Positions 41,400-50,119 of a DNA stretch of 64,000 nucleotides are shown piece by piece. A program made the position numbers and the translations under genes. Each line of letters opens with the position of its first letter. Within the stretch, counting starts at the first letter, position 1. Source of the DNA: an uncultured Dyadobacter sp. (GTDB lineage Bacteria > Bacteroidota > Bacteroidia > Cytophagales > Spirosomataceae); NCBI RefSeq assembly GCF_946482605.1, contig NZ_CAMLSE010000027.1:46403-110402 (forward strand). The letters run 5' to 3'. The notes beneath the pieces are model-generated. The model did no database searches, was not told where the DNA came from, and was given only the letters and a program-made list of their open reading frames with translations.

Positions 41400-42338
41400 A
41401 TGAAAAAGAACTTTCTCAAACCACTTATCTGCTCCGGCTTTCTTGCGGTTTCCATCATGATCCCTGCCTGGGCGCAGGAAAAAATGAATGTACTGAAAAT
41501 CAAGTCAGCCAAAGACCTGCATGCGCTCTTTAAATACGCCGATAACGACATGATGCTCATAGCCGGCCATCGCGGCGGAATGGTCAAAGGGTTTCCCGAA
41601 AACTCCATTGCCACATTTGAAAATACATTGAAACACACTCCTGCATTCTTCGAAATCGATCCGCGGCTGACGAAGGACAGTGTGATGGTACTCATGCACG
41701 ACGCCACGCTCGACCGCACCACCACCGGCAAGGGCAAACTATCAGAATATACCTATGAGGAGCTGAAAAAGTTCCGTCTGAAAGACGCAGAAGGCAGCGT
41801 AACCAGCTTCCCGATCCCAACGCTCTCGGAGGTGATCGAATGGGCGCGCGGCAAAACCGTCCTTAACCTCGACCATAAAGACGTGCCCCTGGCAATGACA
41901 GCCGCGTTGATCAAAAAACACAAGGCAGACGCCTTCGTGATGCTTACCGTTCACAGTGCTGCCGAAATGCAGTATTATTTATCCCAAAACAAAAACCACA
42001 CATTTTCGGCATTTGTACGGAACATGAAGGAGTATGAGGACTATCAAAAGGCGGGTGTGCCATTCAATCAGATGATCGCCTACATAGGTCCGCATGTAAA
42101 ACCCGAGAACAAGGAATTGTATGCATTGCTGAACAAAAGGGGCACGATGTGCATGATCTCAGCTGCTTCCTCCTACGACAAGCTAAAAACACCGGAAGAG
42201 CGAAAGGCCGCCTACCTGGCCATTGCCCGGGATGGCGCATCCATTCTCGAATCGGACTTACCCATTGAAGCCGCAGAAGCTGTGAAGGAATATACGCAGA
42301 AGAAAAGCCCGAAGCAGCGGCTTTTCGGCAAGAAGTAG
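41400..42338 (+). CDS. Glycerophosphodiester phosphodiesterase family protein
   Basis: A 312-residue secreted GDPD with a signal peptide (to about AWAQ). The TIM-barrel catalytic elements are AGHRGGMVKGFPENS, the metal-binding FEIDPRLTKD and the general acid/base HDATLDRTTTGKG. GDPDs hydrolyse glycerophosphodiesters to an alcohol and glycerol-3-phosphate. It lies 15 bp after the phosphatase gene and probably ends the carbohydrate operon, so release of a polyol from a phosphodiester could feed the pathway. That connection is inference. Confidence 0.88.
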   Translation: MKKNFLKPLICSGFLAVSIMIPAWAQEKMNVLKIKSAKDLHALFKYADNDMMLIAGHRGGMVKGFPENSIATFENTLKHTPAFFEIDPRLTKDSVMVLMHDATLDRTTTGKGKLSEYTYEELKKFRLKDAEGSVTSFPIPTLSEVIEWARGKTVLNLDHKDVPLAMTAALIKKHKADAFVMLTVHSAAEMQYYLSQNKNHTFSAFVRNMKEYEDYQKAGVPFNQMIAYIGPHVKPENKELYALLNKRGTMCMISAASSYDKLKTPEERKAAYLAIARDGASILESDLPIEAAEAVKEYTQKKSPKQRLFGKK

Positions 42339-42390
42339 GATTTCAGGGACGGGCCGAAAGCTGCATTCCCTGATAGTGCCCTGTACAAGG

Positions 42391-42402
42391 GCGGACGTCC
42401 GC
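42391..42402. promoter_or_regulatory. Palindrome upstream of the PadR gene
   Basis: GCGGACGTCCGC is a perfect 12-bp palindrome, 124 bp before the PadR start, followed at once by a repeated half (TGTCCGC) and preceded by a small GCCCT/AGGGC hairpin. It may be the PadR operator or a small repeat. Confidence 0.35.
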
Positions 42403-42525
42403 TGTCCGCTTTTGAACGGGGCTTTTCTTTTAAATATGCATAAATTCAATGCTGAGGCAGTTTGGCAGTACTGGCAAGATATTTTACATACGGAAATAGA
42501 TGAAATAAAATTGAAGTGAATATCC

Positions 42526-42879
42526 ATGAGACGAAGTGATTTGGGTGAATTTGAAGAAATCGTCCTGCTGGCAGTCGCGGCGCTATCGCCCGGGGCCTAC
42601 TCGGTGATGATCGCCGAAGAGCTGGAAAAGGAAACCGGGCAGGCAGTAAGCACCGGCGCCGTACACGCCGCATTGCAGCGCCTCGAACAAAAAGGGTACC
42701 TGAGCTCCGCGCTGGGTGAAGCCACACACGAGCGCGGCGGGAGGAGAAAGCGACTTTTTACCCTCACCAACCATGGTGGAAAAGTCCTGAGCGATGCACG
42801 CAATGTCAGGAACAACCTCTGGAACCGCATTACCCCTGCGGAACTGTCAAAAATGGGCCTCGATTTTTCAAACAGCTGA
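42526..42879 (+). CDS. PadR family transcription regulator
   Basis: A 117-residue winged-HTH regulator. The sequence LGEFEEIVLLAVAALSPGAYSVMIAEELEKETGQAVSTGAVHAALQRLEQKGYL is the standard PadR fold, with a basic wing (ERGGRRKRLFTLTNHG). It is four bases upstream of an FtsX-like permease gene, a pairing seen many times in Cytophagales genomes. It presumably represses the permease in the absence of a toxic ligand. Confidence 0.92.
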   Translation: MRRSDLGEFEEIVLLAVAALSPGAYSVMIAEELEKETGQAVSTGAVHAALQRLEQKGYLSSALGEATHERGGRRKRLFTLTNHGGKVLSDARNVRNNLWNRITPAELSKMGLDFSNS

Positions 42880-42882
42880 ACC

Positions 42883-45537
42883 ATGCAACCACTCCCTCCC
42901 CGCTGGCTGGACAAGCTGGCCACCCGCATCTGCGCTCCGCACCTCCGCGAGGAACTGCTTGGCGATCTGCACGAACGTTACGCATTGCGCCACCGCCGCA
43001 CAGGCGCACGCAGAGCAAACTCGTTTTTTATCCGTGAGGTGGCGGCATTGCTCCGGCCGTCCATTATGAAACGGAAGCCGTCCCCATATGGGTCGCCATC
43101 GGCATTCAGCCCGGATATGCTCCGTAACTATTTCAAGATCGGTTCGCGGGTTTTACTCAAAAACAGCAACTATTCGCTGATTCACTTAACCGGCCTCTCC
43201 ATCGGGCTCTGGGCTTGCATGATGGTGGCGACTGTCGTAATCGACAGCCTTTCGTACGACAGGCAGTGGAGCCGGAAGGATGATATTTACAGGGTAGTGA
43301 GTGTGAATAAGATGGGCGTCAATTTATTCAACCGCGAAGTTACGTCCCCGGTAGGTTTGCCTCCCGAATTGCAGAAGTCGTACCCCGAAGTGGAAACCTG
43401 GTGTTCCTTTGCACTCGAACAACTGCAGTTCAGAATCCGGACCGGGGATACCGAAGGTGTCGAAACCCGTATGCTGACCGCTGATACCACCGTAAGCAGT
43501 ATGCTGGATGTTAAACTGGTAGCTGGCAGTCTCGCTCGTTCGACCCGGGACCGGTGGACATTGCTCGTCACACGTTCCTATGCTGCTAAAATGTTTCCCG
43601 GACAAGACCCGATCGGCAAGATTATCCACGAAGTTCCAACGGTGAGCTCAGACTCCATTCCCTACGAGGTTACCGGGTTGATCGAGGATCTTCCGTATAA
43701 CAGCCATCTCCGTGCGGACGTGCTGCGTTTGAAACGAACGTACCTGGAACCGCTCACATCCAACGGAGTTGTTTCGCACGGCATTAACTACGTCTTGCTG
43801 AGACGCGGCACCGACATCGGTGTTTTCAGGGAGAAAGTCAATGCATGGTACGCCCGTTTTATGAAAACGGATGACTACCGATTTGATTTTCAGCCTTTAC
43901 AGGACATTTATCTGCATTCCGATTTCGCGCGCGGACAAAGCGTCCAGGCTAATGCAAATACGATCTACACTTTTACGGGGGTCGCCCTCCTGCTTTTATT
44001 TATTGCCTGTGTCAATTTTGTCAATCTCAGCACCGCAAAGGCTTTTGCCCGGGTGAAAGAAGCGGGAGTAAGGAAAATCCTCAGCGGATCACGTTCGCAG
44101 CTCGTAATGCAGCTTTTGACAGAAACACTACTGCTTTTTGGCATTTCCGTGTGCATTGCCACTTTTGCTTACCTATTCACACTTCAATCGGTCGAAAACT
44201 TCCTCGGACATCGGCTCGTCTTAACTTTTACTTCAAACCTCGCGATGGCCGGTGCCGCGATCCTCTTATTCGCATTGACCGCCTTGCTGACAGGCCTCTA
44301 TCCCGCCTGGATCATTTCGGGATTCAAGCCGGCCAATACATTGCGGGGGATACTCACTCCCTCGATGGGGCAGAATGGGCTTCGCAAAATGCTCGTGGTC
44401 GCGCAATTCTCCATTTCCATCATCGTATTGCTGGCTACCATCGTAGTATGGCAGCAACTGGACCTGATGAAGAACAAAGAGCTCGGCTATCGCAAAACCA
44501 ACCTGCTCAGTATTCAACATGTTTCCTGGGAAAAGAAGGGCAAAACTTTCAAAAGCGAGCTGTTGAGCATACCGGGAGTTACCGGCACCAGCCTTTCCAG
44601 CTGGGAGCCCGGGGATGACGGCGGTAATATGACACGCCAGGTTCCAGACCCGCTTCACGCCAACCGGCGGCTAAACGTTTGGTATATTGTCGGCGATACG
44701 GATTTTCCGGCTACGATGGGATTCAAGCTGATGAATGGACGATTGTTCAGCGACCGTCTTTCCGATGGTCAGGATTCCGACTCGCTCGACAAACTTGATC
44801 CCGAAGCCGCCGAATACGCAAGAAACCATGAGCGTTCATTGATAACCGCCTCCGCGGCTCGAATGCTGGGTGTCAAAAAACTCGGTCAGCAGGCAGAGAT
44901 CACCTATTCCGTACCAGTGGGTGTAATTGGCGATTTCCACAACGAATCGCTTTATGAAAAAATGAAACCGACATTGATACTGGCCCAGAAATCGCTTGAC
45001 TACGGCTGCATGCTCATTCGCATTCAGCCCAATACCGAGGCCGTGGTCGTCGATGGCGTGCGCAAACTCTGGAAACAGTTCTTTCCCGACAAACTGCTCC
45101 GCATTCACAACATTGAGGAGAAGCTCGCAAAACAATACGAAGCCGAATCCAAGCTCCACGAACTGTTCCTCTTTTTCAGCGGGCTTACGATGTTCCTGTC
45201 GGCATTAGGCATATTCGGGCTGGTGGTGCAGGCGGCAGAGCAGCGTGCCAAGGAGGTGGGCATCCGAAAGGTGCTGGGTGCGTCGGTGGCGGGTATTGTG
45301 GGATTGATTTCAAAGGATTTTGTCAAACTGGTACTGATCGCGATCTTGGTAGCTTCGCCGCTGGCCTGGTTTGCGCTGCAAAAGTGGCTGGAAAGTTACC
45401 CCTACCGGACGACGATCCACTGGTGGGTATTCGCGGTGACAGGCCTGGCTGCATTAATCGTGACGATCGGGACGGTGAGTTTTCAGGCTGTCCGCGCTGC
45501 CACGGCGGATCCGGTCCGCAGCCTTCGGAATGAGTAA
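42883..45537 (+). CDS. FtsX-like ABC transporter permease with permease-prefix domain
   Basis: An 884-residue MacB/FtsX-type permease. Residues 1-65 (PPRWLDKLATRICAPHLREELLGDLHERY) match the permease prefix domain 2. Two MacB periplasmic core regions each precede a FtsX membrane part (FIACVNFVNLSTAKAFARVKEAGVRKILSGSRSQL and FLSALGIFGLVVQAAEQRAKEVGIRKVLGASV). No ATP-binding subunit is adjacent. Such Cytophagales permeases are presumed to export peptides, lipoproteins or antibiotics with an ATPase encoded elsewhere. A 13-bp-stem terminator follows. Confidence 0.9.
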   Translation: MQPLPPRWLDKLATRICAPHLREELLGDLHERYALRHRRTGARRANSFFIREVAALLRPSIMKRKPSPYGSPSAFSPDMLRNYFKIGSRVLLKNSNYSLIHLTGLSIGLWACMMVATVVIDSLSYDRQWSRKDDIYRVVSVNKMGVNLFNREVTSPVGLPPELQKSYPEVETWCSFALEQLQFRIRTGDTEGVETRMLTADTTVSSMLDVKLVAGSLARSTRDRWTLLVTRSYAAKMFPGQDPIGKIIHEVPTVSSDSIPYEVTGLIEDLPYNSHLRADVLRLKRTYLEPLTSNGVVSHGINYVLLRRGTDIGVFREKVNAWYARFMKTDDYRFDFQPLQDIYLHSDFARGQSVQANANTIYTFTGVALLLLFIACVNFVNLSTAKAFARVKEAGVRKILSGSRSQLVMQLLTETLLLFGISVCIATFAYLFTLQSVENFLGHRLVLTFTSNLAMAGAAILLFALTALLTGLYPAWIISGFKPANTLRGILTPSMGQNGLRKMLVVAQFSISIIVLLATIVVWQQLDLMKNKELGYRKTNLLSIQHVSWEKKGKTFKSELLSIPGVTGTSLSSWEPGDDGGNMTRQVPDPLHANRRLNVWYIVGDTDFPATMGFKLMNGRLFSDRLSDGQDSDSLDKLDPEAAEYARNHERSLITASAARMLGVKKLGQQAEITYSVPVGVIGDFHNESLYEKMKPTLILAQKSLDYGCMLIRIQPNTEAVVVDGVRKLWKQFFPDKLLRIHNIEEKLAKQYEAESKLHELFLFFSGLTMFLSALGIFGLVVQAAEQRAKEVGIRKVLGASVAGIVGLISKDFVKLVLIAILVASPLAWFALQKWLESYPYRTTIHWWVFAVTGLAALIVTIGTVSFQAVRAATADPVRSLRNE

Positions 45538-45545
45538 GGCATGGA

Positions 45546-45580
45546 GGGAATTAAAGTGCAGTAATGCCACTTTAATTCCC
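45546..45580 (+). terminator. Terminator after the FtsX-like permease
   Basis: GGGAATTAAAGTG (45546-45558) and CACTTTAATTCCC (45568-45580) are exact complements around a 9-nt loop, followed by CATCTTTTT. Confidence 0.8.
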
Positions 45581-45672
45581 CATCTTTTTAAATAGCGGGT
45601 ATTGATTCAGAGGACATTTACGGTTAGCATAACAATTGCATAGTACCTTGCAGCACCAAATCACTGTTCATA

Positions 45673-46869
45673 ATGCAAATGCTGTCCGGTCTGGGCAAAG
45701 CCCGGTATGTCCCCCTCCTTATTCTGTTTACCCTTGCCATCATGCAGTCCTGCCGGAAAAATCCGAAGGAAATGACGGACGAGGAACTGGCCGAAGCGAT
45801 CGGCAGCAAGGATATTTACCAGGAACTCCTTTCGCAGGCGGGCAAAGCCGGGATCGATCCTACTAAATTCCAGGCAAAAAGCGGCAATGCGCCCGTTTTC
45901 GGATTGCTGGAAGAGGTCGCATTCGGCCACAAACCTACCATTCGGTTCACGCAGAAAAAAATAAAAGCCGACACCGCATTGATCCGCGATGCGGCCGAAG
46001 AACTGGTCAAAGGACAGTCTGTGGAGAGTGTACTCGAAAAGCTGGAACCCGTTTTCCCGGTTTATCATAATCTGAAAATACATTACGACCGGTTGATAAA
46101 GGCCGGCAAAAAGGATAGCGCAGCCTATGTTGCCCAAACATTGAATGCCTACCGCTGGATTCACAGGCAAATCCGGGGTGCGCCGCGTTTTGTGATGGTC
46201 AATATCCGGGGCGCCTACCTGACCGCCATGGATTCCGCAGGCCAGAATGTACTTACCATGCGCACCGTCGTAGGCAAGCGCGATACGCCCACACCCACGA
46301 TCGACACCTATGCAACAAGCATTGTCACACACCCATACTGGAATGTTCCCAAAAGCATCGCAATCAAGGAGATTTTCCCCAAAGCCGCCGCTAATCCCGA
46401 ATATCTGGCCAAAAACCGCATTCAGGTAATCGGCAAAGACGGGCAGGCGATCAATCCGGAAGAGTTGGAATGGGAGAACCTGACGGCCGATAAGTTCCCG
46501 TACCGTTTCCGGCAGGAAACCGGCGAAGATAATTCGCTGGGTCTTTTGAAGGTAGAGATCAAAAATCCGCTGGCCATTTACCTGCACGATACCAATGCCA
46601 GGTACCTTTTCACCAGCAATCAGCGCTGGCGCAGTCACGGGTGCGTGCGCGTGCAACATCCGACCGATCTGGCCAACTACATGGCTGGTACCAAATTGTT
46701 GGACAGCGATTTCATGACCGAGCCCGATTCGGTTTCGCATCCTCCCAAATGGCACAAACTAAAAGCAAGGGTGCCGGTATTCCTGCTGTACCTCCCGGCC
46801 GATTGTAATGCCAAAGGTGACCTGATGTTCTTCCCGGATGTTTACAAACGGGAAGCGCCTAACACCTGA
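45673..46869 (+). CDS. L,D-transpeptidase family protein (YkuD) lipoprotein
   Basis: A 398-residue exported protein whose signal segment (YVPLLILFTLAIMQSC) ends in a lipobox-like cysteine. An N-terminal helical region (about 30-155) precedes a YkuD L,D-transpeptidase domain (about 170-345) with the catalytic motif SHGCVRV (Cys324) and the preceding NPLAIYLHDT. These enzymes form 3-3 peptidoglycan cross-links or attach proteins to the wall. The C-terminal extension to residue 398 is less conserved. Its last 28 bp overlap the end of a convergent second L,D-transpeptidase gene. Confidence 0.9.
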   Translation: MQMLSGLGKARYVPLLILFTLAIMQSCRKNPKEMTDEELAEAIGSKDIYQELLSQAGKAGIDPTKFQAKSGNAPVFGLLEEVAFGHKPTIRFTQKKIKADTALIRDAAEELVKGQSVESVLEKLEPVFPVYHNLKIHYDRLIKAGKKDSAAYVAQTLNAYRWIHRQIRGAPRFVMVNIRGAYLTAMDSAGQNVLTMRTVVGKRDTPTPTIDTYATSIVTHPYWNVPKSIAIKEIFPKAAANPEYLAKNRIQVIGKDGQAINPEELEWENLTADKFPYRFRQETGEDNSLGLLKVEIKNPLAIYLHDTNARYLFTSNQRWRSHGCVRVQHPTDLANYMAGTKLLDSDFMTEPDSVSHPPKWHKLKARVPVFLLYLPADCNAKGDLMFFPDVYKREAPNT

Positions 46870-47609
46870 AAGTCGGGAGCCACGTCCAGTCCGGCAAGCA
46901 AGGAAGAGCTTTTGATATAATGCTGATCGCCTGAGTAGATAAACAGCCCCGCGCCATTGTAGAGCAGGCTGATCAGTTTTTTAGAATCGGCAATGGAAAC
47001 CGCCGGGCAGCCCAGGCTCCGACCAAGCCTTCCGGTGTTTTTAATGAACGCTTCGCTCACGTAATCAGCACCATGCATCACAATCGCACGTTCGAGAGCA
47101 CGGTCGTTGATCCCCTTTTCGAGGCCTTCGAGCCGCAGCGATAAACCGTGCTTACCCTGGTAGGTGCCCAGGGTTTTGTAAAAACCAAGGCTTGACTGAA
47201 AAGAAGAATTGGCATTGGAAAAACGCTCGGCGAACTCCTGACCGGAATTTCGGCCATGCGCTACATAAGTATGGAAGAGCACCTTCTTTTTCAGGAAATC
47301 GATCACATACAACCGCTTATTGCGCGATGACTGGGTAAAGTCAGCAATGGCCATGATAGGGTTACTCAGCTTAACCTTTTGAAACCCAAACCAGGCACAG
47401 TAAAATGCCCGTTCCGACAATCCCTGGTTTTTCAGATCGAGCGAATCGTATAACGAAGCCCATTCCGGCATCGTCGCAACCGAATCCTTTTTAACGACCG
47501 TTAACCGGGAAGAAGTAGAAGAATCTGAAAATGAGTATATCTTGTGACCAACCAGGGAAATGCCTAATGCCATCATTACCGCCACCAAAACCACTTGCGC
47601 CTTTGTCAT
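46842..47609 (-). CDS. Murein L,D-transpeptidase catalytic-domain protein (YkuD_2 type)
   Basis: A 255-residue exported protein with one N-terminal hydrophobic anchor (VVLVAVMMALGISLVGHKIYS). The C-terminal two-thirds contain the YkuD_2 pattern: VIDFLKKKVLFHTYVAHGRNSG, GLEKGINDRALERAIVMHGADYV, and the catalytic SLGCPAVS cysteine. It lacks the larger N-terminal region of the neighbouring L,D-transpeptidase and belongs to a different subfamily. The 3' ends of the two genes overlap by 28 bp in opposite orientation. A peptidoglycan-modifying role in the periplasm is likely. Confidence 0.87.
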   Translation of the reverse strand: MTKAQVVLVAVMMALGISLVGHKIYSFSDSSTSSRLTVVKKDSVATMPEWASLYDSLDLKNQGLSERAFYCAWFGFQKVKLSNPIMAIADFTQSSRNKRLYVIDFLKKKVLFHTYVAHGRNSGQEFAERFSNANSSFQSSLGFYKTLGTYQGKHGLSLRLEGLEKGINDRALERAIVMHGADYVSEAFIKNTGRLGRSLGCPAVSIADSKKLISLLYNGAGLFIYSGDQHYIKSSSLLAGLDVAPDFQVLGASRL

Positions 47610-47693
47610 TTCTTATTGTTTTGTTGAAAAATCCGATTCAAATCAATCAAGAAGAGGTACTTCAAACAACTCCAACGTAACAGGCCAGAAAAC

Positions 47694-47727
47694 GCAAATG
47701 GTTCCGAAAAATCCCAGAACCATTTGC
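47694..47727 (-). terminator. Terminator of the prephenate dehydrogenase gene
   Basis: GCAAATGGTTC (47694-47704) and GAACCATTTGC (47717-47727) are exact complements. Read on the minus strand the hairpin is followed by GTTTTC, consistent with an end signal for the gene at 47824. Confidence 0.6.
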
Positions 47728-47789
47728 AATATTCTAATAATCAATGACTTATACTCAATAATTCCTAACCACCAACTCACCACCGCCCC

Positions 47790-47826
47790 ATTCACTCATT
47801 CAATCATTCACTCATTGACTCATTCA
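47790..47826. repeat. CATTCACT-type microsatellite, site 1
   Basis: Imperfect tandem units of (C/A)TTCACTCATT and TCAATCATT fill this segment and run into the stop codon of the prephenate dehydrogenase gene. A closely related repeat occurs at 50893-50940. Confidence 0.6.
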
Positions 47827-48681
47827 TTTCTTCTCAATCCCCGCCAAAACCCTTCCGATATCATTTGCCCGGGTCATATAACTGAGGCTTGAATTGAGAT
47901 CACGGCCGTCGATCGCTTCCTTAAACTTTTTGAGCAACTCGATGTAATCGCCCAGCGCCTTCGACACGTTCTTTTTGTTCTGGTCAAAAATAGGTGCCCA
48001 CATTTGCGGGGAGCTCTTGGCCAAGCGCACTGTGGACGAAAAACCGGTACTCGCCATATCGAAGATCGCGCGCTCGTCGCGTTCCTTGTCCAGCACGGTC
48101 ATGCCCAATGCAAAAGAACTGATGTGGCTCAAATGGGACACATAGGCCAGATGCAGATCATGTTCCACAGGCTTCATATAATGGATTTTCATCCCAACAT
48201 CGCGCAGGAACGTTTCCACCAGGCCCCACGCATCAGGATTGCTCTTTTCCCTGTCGCATATGATCACGTTCTTATCGATCAGCAACTCCCTGAATGCGGC
48301 TCCCGGACCCGAGTTTTCGGTACCGGCCATCGGATGCGCCGCTACGAACTGTCCGCGTTTGGGATGCTTGTCGGCGAGTTTGCAGATCAATTCCTTGGTT
48401 GAACCCAGATCCATGATCGTCCGGCCCTCGGGCAGGTGATCGAGCATGTAGGGCAGCAACTTGGTAATGGCATCCACGGGCGTCGCGAGCACATTCAGCT
48501 CGGATACCTGCAATGCCTCGTCGAGTGTCAGGATCTCGTCGACGATCCCTTTCGCCAATGCTATTTTCTGATTGACTGCTGAGTTATCCACCCCCACGAA
48601 TTTCACGTGCGGGTATCTCTCGCGCAGTCCCAGGGCAAACGACCCGCCCAGCAAGCCGACCCCTATGATACTGATTATCAT
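47824..48681 (-). CDS. tyrA: Prephenate dehydrogenase
   Basis: A 285-residue NAD(P)-dependent prephenate dehydrogenase of tyrosine synthesis, oxidising and decarboxylating prephenate to 4-hydroxyphenylpyruvate. The nucleotide motif is IIGVGLLGGSFALGLRE, followed by VDEILTLDEAL, DLGSTKELI and the catalytic segment AAHPMAGTENSGPGAAF with the essential histidine. LSHLSHISSFALG is in the helical C-domain. No chorismate-mutase or ACT domain is fused. It is 28 bp downstream of an aminotransferase gene, matching Bacteroidota aromatic gene clusters. Confidence 0.92.
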   Translation of the reverse strand: MIISIIGVGLLGGSFALGLRERYPHVKFVGVDNSAVNQKIALAKGIVDEILTLDEALQVSELNVLATPVDAITKLLPYMLDHLPEGRTIMDLGSTKELICKLADKHPKRGQFVAAHPMAGTENSGPGAAFRELLIDKNVIICDREKSNPDAWGLVETFLRDVGMKIHYMKPVEHDLHLAYVSHLSHISSFALGMTVLDKERDERAIFDMASTGFSSTVRLAKSSPQMWAPIFDQNKKNVSKALGDYIELLKKFKEAIDGRDLNSSLSYMTRANDIGRVLAGIEKK

Positions 48682-48709
48682 TATTTTGAATTTAAAATAT
48701 CAACCACTA

Positions 48710-49867
48710 TTACCCTTTGATCCGCTCCACAGCCTGCCAGATCCTTTCCTTGGGCAGGCACAACGATAAGCGAATGTAACGCTGACCTTTGGGACCAAAA
48801 ATGAAGCCGGGCGCGATGAATACGTGCTTTTCAACCAGCAGGCTGTTCACGAGTGCTTCCGCCGACTCCGTGGAATCGGGCAGCTTGCCCCAGAGGAACA
48901 TACCTTCCTGCTTGTCGTCCCAGGTGCAGCCCAAAGTCTTCAAAAGCGCTTCGGAAGCTTCCAGACGGCCCTGATACACTGCATTACGCTCCGCGTGCCA
49001 TTCGGCGGAGTTGCCCAATGCCGTTGCACCCGCTTCCTGCATCGCCCAGAACATGCCTGAATCGACGTTACTTTTGATCGTCAGCACCGCACTGATGTAT
49101 TCCTTCGCCCCAGAAAGCCATCCCATTCGCCAGCCAGCCATATTGTGCGACTTGCTCATGGAATTCAGCTCGATCGCCACCTCTTTAGCTCCTTCTACGG
49201 AAAGCAGGCTAATAGGCGCTTTCTTGTTCAGGATGAGGCTGTATGGGTTATCATGACAAAGCAAAATGCGATGTTTTTTAGCAAACGCAACTGCCTCTTC
49301 GAACAACTCACGCGTCGCTGGGGCACCGGTAGGCATATGCGGGTAATTGAGCCACATGATCTTCGTTTTGGGGGTCACGAGACTTTCCATGGCATTCCAG
49401 TCGGGCTGCCAGCCAAAATCTTCGCGCAGCGGATACTCTTTCACGACCGCACCCACCATCTGGCTCACGGCACGATAGGCCGGGTAACCCAGCTCAGGCA
49501 CCAGTACCTCGTCACCCGGATCGAGGAACGTCAGCGATATGTGGGTAATGCCCTCTTTGGAGCCAATGAGCGGCAATATTTCAGTATTCGGATCGAGTGT
49601 TACGCCGTAGGTACGATAATAAAAATCTGCAACTGATTTTCTGAAAGCGGGGGTGCCTGTATAAGGCTGATAACCATGCGCCTGTGGTTGATAGGCAGCA
49701 TCGGTCAATGCTTTCAGAGTGTCTACTGAGGGCATCATGTCCGGGTTTCCGATACCCAGATTAATGACGTCATGCCCTTCGGCAATCAGTTTGCGCACTT
49801 CGGCCAGCTTCACCGAAAAGTAATATTCCGATGTCTGCCTGGTGCGCTGTGCAGTTTCTATGATCAT
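48710..49867 (-). CDS. Class I/II pyridoxal-phosphate aminotransferase
   Basis: A 385-residue fold-type I aminotransferase. The PLP lysine lies in LNSMSKSHNMAGWRMGWLSG, the phosphate-binding arginine region is just after it, and the substrate carboxylate arginine is near RYIRLSLC. The usual NPNNPTG turn reads YPHMPTG here, an atypical variant. Being upstream of tyrA, it probably transaminates an aromatic keto acid, although LL-diaminopimelate aminotransferase-like relatives exist. It is divergent from modA, with 252 bp between. Confidence 0.88.
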   Translation of the reverse strand: MIIETAQRTRQTSEYYFSVKLAEVRKLIAEGHDVINLGIGNPDMMPSVDTLKALTDAAYQPQAHGYQPYTGTPAFRKSVADFYYRTYGVTLDPNTEILPLIGSKEGITHISLTFLDPGDEVLVPELGYPAYRAVSQMVGAVVKEYPLREDFGWQPDWNAMESLVTPKTKIMWLNYPHMPTGAPATRELFEEAVAFAKKHRILLCHDNPYSLILNKKAPISLLSVEGAKEVAIELNSMSKSHNMAGWRMGWLSGAKEYISAVLTIKSNVDSGMFWAMQEAGATALGNSAEWHAERNAVYQGRLEASEALLKTLGCTWDDKQEGMFLWGKLPDSTESAEALVNSLLVEKHVFIAPGFIFGPKGQRYIRLSLCLPKERIWQAVERIKG

Positions 49868-49909
49868 TATTATAATTAAATTGTGCTTTTAGCCATTGGC
49901 CATCAGCGG

Positions 49910-50055
49910 TTAAAACGTCCGTCCGGAACAGCCCGGCGAAACGGCGCGCAATTTACGACAATTTTGCGAGGGGACGTTTTAAAGCGCATTGAAAGACGGA
50001 GATTCGCGGCGTATTCCCGGACGGAACCACAGGCACAGGAGGCCCCGCCGGGGCC
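49910..50055 (+). promoter_or_regulatory. Structured leader upstream of modA
   Basis: A perfect 11-bp inverted repeat (TTAAAACGTCC at 49910-49920 and GGACGTTTTAA at 49972-49982) encloses GC-rich sequence. It is followed at 50041-50055 by the perfect hairpin GGCCCC-GCC-GGGGCC. The whole lies in the 252-bp gap before modA. It could be a regulator site plus leader RNA; I do not recognise the molybdenum-cofactor riboswitch pattern. Confidence 0.4.
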
Positions 50056-50119
50056 GGGAAACTGCGTCGTGCAAGCGCCATTTTACAAATCTTGCATCCA
50101 TTTTTCCCTAAATTGCGAC

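Noticed and set aside
49910..50055. Molybdenum-cofactor riboswitch before modA
   Set aside because: I could not match the known conserved core; only generic hairpins are present.
49883..50119. In-frame upstream extension of modA
   Set aside because: It runs through perfect hairpins and precedes an intact lipoprotein signal peptide.
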